Origin: Coptodactyla brooksi
Taxonomy: Eukaryota > Arthropoda > Insecta > Coleoptera > Scarabaeidae
Assembly (NCBI GenBank): GCA_033557675.1
Contig: JAWQRM010000184.1
Coordinates: 1-27,148 of the forward strand
DNA length: 27,148 bases
Reading direction: 5' to 3'
The notes beneath the pieces are model-generated. The model made no database searches. It had not been told where the DNA came from and was given only the letters and a program-made list of their open reading frames with translations. Positions within the stretch are counted from its first letter, which is position 1. Every line of letters begins with the position of its first letter. Shown in pieces: positions 20,631-27,148 of the stretch. The translations under genes and the position numbers were made by a program.

Positions 20631-21954
20631 ATTCTGTCTTTGTGTTGAATTTCCTGTTTGCGAGTCCGGTAACGGGTTAATTCGTTCGGTGGATAGGAAA
20701 TCGATTCACTTAATTAGCGAAATTCAATCATATATGCAGATCTGCTTAATTATGAACCAGAGCCACGTTTCAATATGCAACGTACATATAATTACAGATG
20801 GTAATCTCCAATTACTTTGTAACTGCAAATTTGGTCCACTTGTCAAACCGTAAGCTTCCCGTAACAACTGAAACATTGGAATCTCGTCTACTTTCCTATA
20901 ATTAAAATGGGCTATTGAATTTAAACGCTGCGGATACAATGGCGGACGTAATTCAACTTTTCCCCTAAAAGCTTTCAGCTCTAATTAAGGCCGAAGTAAA
21001 ATTAATACCACCTACTTCTTGGTGCCCCATTGCGCCGGGAGTCCGGGAGTCCTTCGTCCCCACTTTAAGCCGGGAAACTCTTTCATGAAAATTTATTTCT
21101 CGCTCTTGCAAGCGAAGCGGGAATTATGCTGCGGCGGCTAGTTCTAAAGCTGATTTTCCGGAATGTTTATTTTCGCCTTAAAACCACGAAAACCCGCAAT
21201 CTGCACGAAACAAAAGGCAATCCTGGGTTCCGTCCTATTGTTTTTGAAAGTAGCGTAATATGTCTTCTCAACATTTCGTTTTTTTGAAAAATATCCTTGC
21301 CCCCCCATTGTACCTCGGGGCATCCATGTGGAGCAGAATGGATCGCGTTCGCATCTTGGAGACCATTGTGTTCCCGGGCTTGTTGCGTTCATAAAAATCT
21401 CGCAGAATCAATTCCTCTAATGGACTTAGATTCTCTGGGGGAGGAAGGGTCACAATGTCATCTCTCCAAAGAAGTAATAACACTACATCGTCGATTTATG
21501 TTCTCGTCTGGCGTACGGCCCTTTTTTTGAGAGATTTAATTAAAAAAATCCCATTCGACCGCGGCTGCAGATGCTCACGTCCAATCTATCAGAATCGCGC
21601 AATCCCTGTAAATCATTTTGCGTACGAAGCGTTATCATTTTTACTGCTAGGTTACAAATTGTACGCTCAAACAAAAAAAAAACAACAACGAAATATGGCG
21701 TTGCGCGTAATGTTGATTTAGCTAACAACTGCAGTGCGGTTTTTGATATTCGTTTACAAACCGAAACGTCCAAAAATAAAAAGGATTATTTGTCACGAAC
21801 GAAAATTGTGCACCGTTGAAAGTTGTAAATGTTAGTTGCTTTTTGATTGGAAGTGGAGAAAACTAGGTTTAACTTCGGTTAAGGAAACCTAAAAAATTAA
21901 GCAGGCATCTTCGTTTTCCCAAGTTTTGTATCTACAGTAAAAGTTTTGCAAAAA
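20631..21954. other. Unique island, no gene recognised
   Basis: A non-satellite stretch between family B and the piggyBac copies. It has TTAATTAGCG-type sites near 20710 and CG-rich sequence at 21000-21450. Overlapping frames at 21144-21392, 21268-21483, 21297-21530, 21455-21721, 21540-21773 and 21571-21819 compete on both strands. None shows a recognisable domain, so no gene is called. An unknown short exon cannot be excluded. Confidence 0.5.
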
Positions 21955-22193
21955 TGGGCAGAAAAGGTTTTTATCTGATGGCACTATTTTTACTGAAGAA
22001 GCTTTGCCAGAAATTGCGAAGAAAGATAGAAGAGAAAAAGAAAAGATTGGTAATAACGGTTTGTCTCGCCGAAAAATATAAGATTAGATCCCGCTCATTA
22101 CCTGCCAGCATCTTTTTCCAGCATCAAGGTCTTTTTCGTTCGTCAAATGTTCAAAGTGTGGTTTGTACCTTCAATAGCTGCACACTTGTGGGA
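21955..22193 (+). pseudogene. piggyBac-like transposase remnant, copy 1 (most deleted)
   Basis: This copy keeps a scrap of the acidic N-terminal region (GTIFTEEALPEIAKK near 21979-22026). That is joined directly to the C-terminal EKKKR basic stretch and the cysteine-rich end, where the frame FVKCSKCGLYL (about 22140-22172) is still legible. The catalytic DDD core is absent, and the remaining pieces sit in different frames. It belongs to the same tandem series as copies 2 and 3. As sequence it can only be a dead fragment. Confidence 0.75.
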
Positions 22194-22794
22194 AAGCGCG
22201 GATGACCTTGAAGATGATGCCTTGGATGTTGATTTTGGATTTACCGAAGAAGAACTAAGAGAAATACAGTTAGAATTTCGGATGATAGTACTATTTTCAA
22301 TGAAGAAGTTTTGCCAGCAATTGCGGAGGAATGTAGAAGAGAAGAACCTGAAGGAGGTACTGAAAGTGCTGAAGAAGTAACAGGAAACGCTGTGCAGGAA
22401 GAAGATTTTCTAAAAGACATCCTAAAAGAGAAGCAAAAGATTTGAAAGAAAAATCCCCAAAAATATTGTGGCGTAAAAAAAATAATCCTTCAGATATTTT
22501 TTGATGACAACCTAACACAAAATATTGCTAAACAATCAAATTTATACACTGCACTACCCATTTCGAACAAAAAAGGAAGACCAGACAATGTGGAAAGACA
22601 AATTCAAGAGAAAAAGAAAAGATTGACAATAACAGTTTGTGTCTCGTCGAAAAATTTAAGATTAGATCCCGCTCATTACCAGCCAGCATATGGTTTGGTT
22701 AGGCAAAAGTATGAATTACCACAGTGTAGGACATTTTCGTTCGTCAAATGTTCAAAGTGTGGTTTGTACCTTCGATAGCTGCACACTTGTGGGA
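22194..22794 (+). pseudogene. piggyBac-like transposase remnant, copy 2 (N- and C-terminus, core deleted)
   Basis: In order it carries the acidic N-terminus (DDLEDDALDVDFGFTEEE), then, after a frameshift near 22275, FNEEVLPAIAEECRREEP. These are followed by LWRKK (about 22465-22480), FFDDNLTQNIAKQSNLYT (about 22494-22550), GRPDNVERQIQEKKKR, LRLDPAHY and FVKCSKCGLYLR. WRKK, the FFDDxL...I..QsNLY helix and the final Cys-rich knuckle are typical of piggyBac (DDE_Tnp_1_7) transposases. All of the roughly 350-residue catalytic core between NLYT and the QEKKKR region is missing. Zinc-knuckle cysteines are partly lost (QKYELPQC where Cys is expected, LYLR for LYLC). Several frameshifts and stops make it non-functional. 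Confidence 0.85.
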
Positions 22795-23275
22795 AAGCGA
22801 GGATGACCTTGAAGATGATGCATTAGATGTTGATTTTGGATTTACTGAAGAAGAGCTAAGAGAAATACAGTTACACTTTCGGATAATGGCACTACTTTCA
22901 ATGAAGAAGCTTTGCCAGAAATTGCGGAGGAATGTAGAAGAGAAGAACCTGAAGGAGGTACTGAAAGTGCTGAAGAAGTAACAAAAAACGCTGTGCAGGA
23001 AGAAGATTTCCTAAAAGACATCCTAAAAGAGAAGCAAAAGATCTGAAAGAGAATACCCAAAAATATTGTGGCGTAAAAAAAATGAATCCTCGATGAGAAT
23101 CCAAAAGCTCTTCAAATTTATACACTATACTACCTATTTCCAATAAAAAGGAAGGCCAGACAATGTGGAAAGACAAATTCAAGAGAAAAAGAAAAGATTG
23201 GCAATAGCGGTTTGTGTTTCGCCGAAAAATTTAAGATTAGATCCCGCTAATTACCAGCCAGCATATGGTTTGGTC
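22795..23275 (+). pseudogene. piggyBac-like transposase remnant, copy 3
   Basis: Nearly identical to copy 2 through the N-terminus (DDLEDDALDVDFGFTEEE, then in another frame FNEEALPEIAEECRREEP), with LWRKKN at about 23066-23085. It then has a deletion that removes much of the FFDD helix, leaving the YT-LPISNKK-like piece, the QEKKKR stretch and LRLDPANY. It ends at CAGCATATGGTTTGGT (about 23275), short of the Cys-rich end. The repeat offset from copy 2 is 601 bp near its start and about 575 bp near its end. Confidence 0.8.
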
Positions 23276-23294
23276 CATTGATGGTCCACTGATC

Positions 23295-23336
23295 CATTGT
23301 TTGCACGAAAAAAAAGTTTTTTTCGTGAAAACAATG
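23295..23336. repeat. Inverted repeat with 21-bp arms, no loop
   Basis: CATTGTTTGCACGAAAAAAAA is followed directly by GTTTTTTTCGTGAAAACAATG; the arms pair at 19 of 21 positions. It begins about 20 bp after piggyBac copy 3 ends. It could be a terminal palindrome of a small element or a breakpoint product. It is not a standard intrinsic terminator in this eukaryotic setting. Confidence 0.85.
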
Positions 23337-23932
23337 AATTAGTGTGGTATAGAGTTAAGTTCATTAGGTTTCATGTTGTCTGCTACCAAAATGTGACTGA
23401 AACTGGCTGGAATTGAACGAGGTACAGCATTTATGCACATTTTAAACCCACAGATGTTTTGATGGTTTTGTCCTTAAGGCAATACAGACTTTTTAATCGT
23501 AATTGACAATTATTTTCGACAGATTTTTCATACGACACCCCCAATTCTCTTTTATATCCAACGAAATCCACAAATCAATCGAAACGTTGTAGGGGGGACA
23601 TTGCGGAATTGTTAAATTTTAAAAGCGAATATCACCTCGAGATATCGCGTCGGAACGGACGCAGCCAGCGTCAACTTCCGGTCATAACAGCCTGTTAAGC
23701 GGAAGTGGGAAAGCGGTCCTGTCACATCAAAGGTTTTTAACGATATGATCGCGACACGGCCACCGGGCGATGCATTTCCGTAAATCCTGGACTATTTTTC
23801 TTTTACGTCACGGTAAAGGTAATTTCAGATTTTCCTGCGTGTGGGATAAAATAGGATATTTTTAGTCAGTTACGAATTTTACAGTTTTCAGTATTACAGG
23901 CTAATAGAACATCTCCTTTTAGCCGAGCTTTT

Positions 23933-24245
23933 AGTTACCGAACTCTGGAGAAGACCGTCACTGATTTACTTTCTTAGGATATTTTCTTAGGGGAGAGAGA
24001 GAGAATAATGATTGAAGTTTATTATCCTTTCAATTTATTTAAACCCCTTTTTAAAATACGGAATCCACCTACCTTTAGGTCGTTCAGTCAGGGTTTATTT
24101 GCAAGGAATTCACTTTTGGGACTCTGTCTTGATAAGGCAGAAGTCTGGAAGTCCAGGAAACACTTAGGCTATGAACTTAACTGCACTAACCAGTTACCGA
24201 ACTCTGGAGAAGACCGTCACTGACTTACTTTCTTAGGATATTTTC
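23933..24245 (+). repeat. 54-bp direct repeats flanking about 205 bp
   Basis: Positions 23933-23986 and 24192-24245 (both starting AGTTACCGAACTCTGGAGAA) differ at one base. The sequence following each copy is unrelated, so this is not a simple tandem array. A very small LTR-like element or a duplication with later insertion would look like this. Confidence 0.85.
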
Positions 24246-24422
24246 CTCCCAAGAAACGTCTGGCTCCGCCCAGATTTCTTACGACAATTCGAAGGTCAAC
24301 CTCTAACCAATTATGAGATTTTTAAAGCATCTCGGGGACTTAACCCAACGTGTGTAGGTTTCTTATCTCCCCGAAAACGCACAAACATAAAAATAATTTA
24401 TTGCGATCTTGAACCTACGCCC

Positions 24423-24458
24423 GCGTCCATACTTTTTGACGTGATCGGTAAAAGGACA
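24423..24458 (-). repeat. 36-bp motif shared with 8355-8390, opposite strand
   Basis: Minus strand: TGTCCTTTTACC, six bases, GTCAAAAAGTATGGACGC. It sits just upstream of the dpr splice acceptor, so it overlaps or adjoins the region where a branch point would be expected. Confidence 0.75.
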
Positions 24459-24487
24459 CTGCAATTAAATGTACATTACCATTACAG

Positions 24488-24651
24488 GTGCCGAAGAGAG
24501 TAGTTCGAAGAAATTCCGGGATTTCCTGCAGGAATGGCCGACTCCGGGCACCGGACCCTACTTCGACACCAGCATCAATTCGAACATCACGGGACTGGTC
24601 GGGAAGACCGTCATGTTACACTGCCGCGTGAAGAACTTGGGAAACAGGACG
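24488..24651 (+). CDS. Internal exon of a dpr-family Ig receptor (start of Ig1 domain)
   Basis: Dpr proteins are small two-Ig-domain, membrane-attached neuronal surface receptors of insects that bind DIP partners in synaptic matching. The exon is preceded by ATTACCATTACAG and followed by the donor GTGAGT, giving 164 bp: two bases completing a split codon (phase-1 intron upstream), then 54 codons ending on a complete codon (phase 0 downstream). Residues 23-39 read PYFDTSINSNITGLVGK and 41-54 VMLHCRVKNLGNRT, the family's A-to-B-strand region. Cys45 is the first Ig cysteine, and there are N-glycosylation sequons at N32-I-T and N52-R-T. The next residues in the family (VSWxRHRD) would lie on an exon outside the window. 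The Gly-Leu-Val-Gly-Lys and CRVKNLGNRT wording is closest, from memory, to the dpr8/9/21 group, but the paralogue is not certain. The frame is intact with no decay. The signal-peptide exon and second Ig domain are not present. Confidence 0.88.
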
Positions 24652-25300
24652 GTGAGTAACGCGCGCGTTAACCGAGAACGCGAAAATCGTTTTCCGCTTT
24701 TCCGCCTCGTTTAAAATTTAAAGCGGCCGACTCCTGAATCGGATCCCTAACGAAGATTCAATTTTCCGGCGCCAAATTGAGCCGAACTCTCAAATGAAGA
24801 ACGATCAAAGGGTTGGGCATAATCGGGTGAAATCCCGGAGACGTCTTTCGCGTAATCTCCAGTCCGGAATCTCCGGGGGGGAGAGAGTTTTCCGCGTCCC
24901 AGAGGAAATTAAACGTGCTGACGACGTTTTCGCTACTTCCTGTGTACACTGGCCGATATAAAAGTGTTTACAGCGAAGCTACTTTGTGGCGCGAGTGCTA
25001 AACACTTCCTGACCGAACTACTGCCATGCAAATGTCCCAGTTTGTCTGCATAAAACATGAACCGTGCAGATATAAAGGAAACGAGGCGGCGGAAGAATTT
25101 TTATTGGAGCCCTCGGAGTGGCATGCAACTCCCGAAACAACTACACCAACTGGAACGTCAATAAAGGACAGATGTCTCTCTCCAATATCCGCTACATGTA
25201 TTTTTGCTGAATCTAAGGTGTGCTAAAACTGCGCTAGAACTAACGCGGTCGTATAAGATGTGCAGTAAAAGGCATCCAGTTTTTATCGTTTCATACAGTT
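24652..25300 (+). other. Start of the intron following the dpr exon
   Basis: It opens with the donor GTGAGT. No continuation of the Ig domain was found here. The plus-strand frame at 25026-25226 and the minus frame at 24758-24949 show no family motif. A TATAAAAG string at 24957-24964 matches a TATA box, but nothing downstream supports a promoter. Confidence 0.65.
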
Positions 25301-27148
25301 AGGAACTGTTAAGGTGTTAAGAAACCAATTTTCTTCTTTAAAAAAAAGTGATTATTTCTCAACGATTTCATTTGTGGTCTTCACAAGATTACATATTCCA
25401 AATTACATCCCAGTTATAATCCTCAAAAGACCACCAAGGATATCCTTTGAGAAGGAAATCATGTAAACACACTACAATCAAATTTTCTTACATTTCTCCA
25501 CTTTAAATGGCGATTTCCACCGAAAATCCTTGTGGTACAAAATTAATTTTTCAAGCATTCTTTTGAGGGTCTTCACAAGATTAAGTATACCAAATTACAC
25601 CCGAATAGTATCAAAAATAAGCAAATTTTGAAGCTATGAAGACGGCGCTTCGAAATTTATAATACTCAAAAGACCACCAAGAGTATCCTTTGAGAAGGAA
25701 ACCATCTAAAACCACTACAATCAAATTTTCTTAGATTTCTCCACTTTATATAGCGATTTCCACCAAAACTCCTTGTGGTACAAAATTAATTTTGCAAGCA
25801 TTCTTTTGAAGGTCTTCACAAGATTAAGTATACCAAATTACACCCGAATGGTATCAAAAATAAGGAAGTTGGAAATTTTTTGAAAGAATTATAATAAATT
25901 TTGGAGCTTTGAAGGCGGCGCTTCGAAATCTATAATCCTCAGAAGATATTCTTTGAGAAGGAAATCAACTAAAACCACTACAATCAATTTTTCCTAGGTT
26001 TCTCGGTTTTAAATAGTGATTTCCACCGAAAATCCTTGTGGGACAAAACTATTTTTTCAAGAATTTTCTTTGTGATCTTCACAAGATTAAGCATTCCAAA
26101 CTATATTCCAATGCTACCAAGGATAAGAAAGTTAATATTCTTTTGAAAGGATTATAATAAAGTTTGAAGACGAGACTTTAAAATTTATAACTACCAAAGA
26201 TCTTCTTTAAGAAAAAAAATAACCTAAAAGAATTAAACTTAAATTTTCTTAGATTTTTCGTTTATTAATCATGATTTCTACCAAAAATCCTTGTGACACA
26301 AAACTAATTTTTCAAGGATTATTTTGAATGTTTTCACAAAATTAAATATTCCAAATTATATCCCAACGCAACTAAGGATAAGAAAGTTGAAAATTTTTTT
26401 ATCGAAATATAATAAATTTTTGAGTTTTTGGAAGACGAGACTTCGAAATTTGTGACCACCAAAGATCTTTTTTAAGAAAAAAATTACCTAAAAGAATTAA
26501 ATTTAAATTTTCTTAGTTTTTCGTTTATTAGAAAAAAATCACCTAAAAGACTTAAACTTAAATTTTCATAGATTTTTCGTGTATTACTCATAATTTCTAC
26601 CAAAAATCCTTGCGAGACATAATTAATTTTTCAAGGATTTGCTTTGTGGTTTTCACAAGATTAAATATCTCAAATTATATCCTAATACTACTAACGATAA
26701 CGAAGTTGAAGATTTTTTTGAAAGAAATATAATAAATTTTCAAAATTTTGAAGACGAGACTTTGAAATTTATAACTACCAAAGATCTTTTTTAAGAAAGA
26801 AATCATCTAAAAGACTTAAACTGAACTTAATTTTTCAAGAATTCTTTTTGTTGTCGTCACAAGGTTAAATATTCCAAATTATATCCCAATGCTATCAAGG
26901 ATAAAGAAGTTAACACTTTTTTGAAAGAATTATAATAAATTTTGAAATTTTGAAGATTAGACTCCGAAATTTATGACTACCAAAGATCTTAAAAAAATCA
27001 TCTAAAAGAATTAAATTTAAATTTTCTTAGTTTTTGGTTTATTAACCATGATTTCTAAAAAAAATTTTGTGGGGTATAATTAATTTTTCAACTATTTTCT
27101 TTGTGGTCTTCACAAGATTAAATATTCCAAATTATATCCCAATGCTAC
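25301..27148 (+). repeat. Repeat family C (about 250-bp units), runs off the window
   Basis: AT-rich tandem units are marked by TTCACAAGATTAAATATTCC at about 25380, 25572, 25815, 26078, 26333, 26652, 26856 and 27109, with typical spacing of 243-263 bp and outliers of 192, 204 and 319. Other landmarks are TATCCCAATGCTAC, AATTATAATAAATTTTGAA, GACGAGACTTCGAAATTTAT, ACCACCAAAGATC, AAATTTTCTTAGATTTTTCG and CCAAAAATCCTTGTGG. The left-hand units keep GC-richer wording (GGCGGCGCTTCGAAAT) that has become AT-richer to the right. It shows no similarity to families A or B and has no coding potential. Confidence 0.88.

Larger units (their letters stand above)
23337..24487. other. Unique sequence upstream of the dpr exon, presumed intron
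   Basis: No gene was seen. It holds an inverted pair of ETS-like sites (ACTTCCG at 23674-23680 and CGGAAGT at 23700-23706), a 54-bp direct repeat, a short imperfect hairpin near 24251-24280, and the 36-bp shared motif ending 29 bases before the exon. The frame at 24008-24223 lies between the direct repeats and is not recognised. Confidence 0.6.

Noticed and set aside
21144..21819. Six overlapping frames of 71-88 codons
   Set aside because: They overlap on both strands with no family motif; at most one could be real, and I cannot choose.
22748..22981. 77-codon frame starting MFKVWFVPSIAAHLW
   Set aside because: The start lies in the out-of-frame C-terminal end of the previous piggyBac copy and the end is in a shifted frame. 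Only the DDLEDDALDVDF part is real transposase sequence.
24957..24964. TATAAAAG as a promoter
   Set aside because: No initiator, downstream element or gene is visible at the right distance; likely chance or intronic.
25026..25226. 66-codon frame considered as the next dpr exon
   Set aside because: It lacks the expected SWxRHRD continuation and has no acceptor at a suitable place.

Overview
This window looks like non-coding nuclear DNA from an insect, probably a beetle. The case for an insect rests on one intact exon of the dpr immunoglobulin-superfamily neuronal receptor family (24488-24651, + strand), AT-rich sequence with undepleted CpG in the unique parts, three unrelated satellite-like repeat families, and decayed piggyBac transposon sequence. 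There is no operon, phage, plasmid or CRISPR structure. The dpr exon is the only confident protein-coding feature. The beetle call and the reading of the rest as intron or flank of this gene are inference.

Layout. 1-1080: a repeat-module fragment followed by unique sequence with a strong CTCF-like motif. 1081-11690: three blocks of repeat family A (about 320-bp units), separated by unique islands at 3338-4790 and 7550-8940. These blocks also carry two longer modules (B and C), a perfect 20-bp-arm hairpin, and a minus-strand tRNA-like (SINE-type) sequence at 11291-11377. 11690-12640: unique. 12640-15600 and 17050-20630: two arrays of repeat family B (about 440-490-bp units built on a TTTTCATAATCTGTGAAAA dyad), separated by a homeodomain-motif-rich unique island. 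20630-21950: unique. 21955-23275: three tandem, internally deleted copies of a piggyBac transposase gene. 23280-24487: unique sequence with a 54-bp direct repeat. 24488-24651: the dpr exon. 24652-25300: start of the next intron. 25300-27148: repeat family C (about 250-bp units), continuing past the window edge.

Reading. The dpr exon has consensus-like splice sites, an upstream phase-1 intron and a downstream phase-0 intron. The signal-peptide exon and the rest of the Ig1 domain are not in the window, so both flanking introns are long. Satellite blocks of 2-3.6 kb alternate with unique islands of about 1-1.5 kb. The islands are GC-richer and rich in TAATTA-type and CTCF-like motifs, and are the best candidates for regulatory DNA.

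The most unusual signal is in family A. Many of its units have a pyrimidine tract plus AAG directly followed by the same roughly 32-codon reading frame ending in a stop, then AATAAA motifs. This has the architecture of a terminal exon copied many times. Family B has a recurrent antisense reading frame. Neither frame matches a protein family that I recognise.
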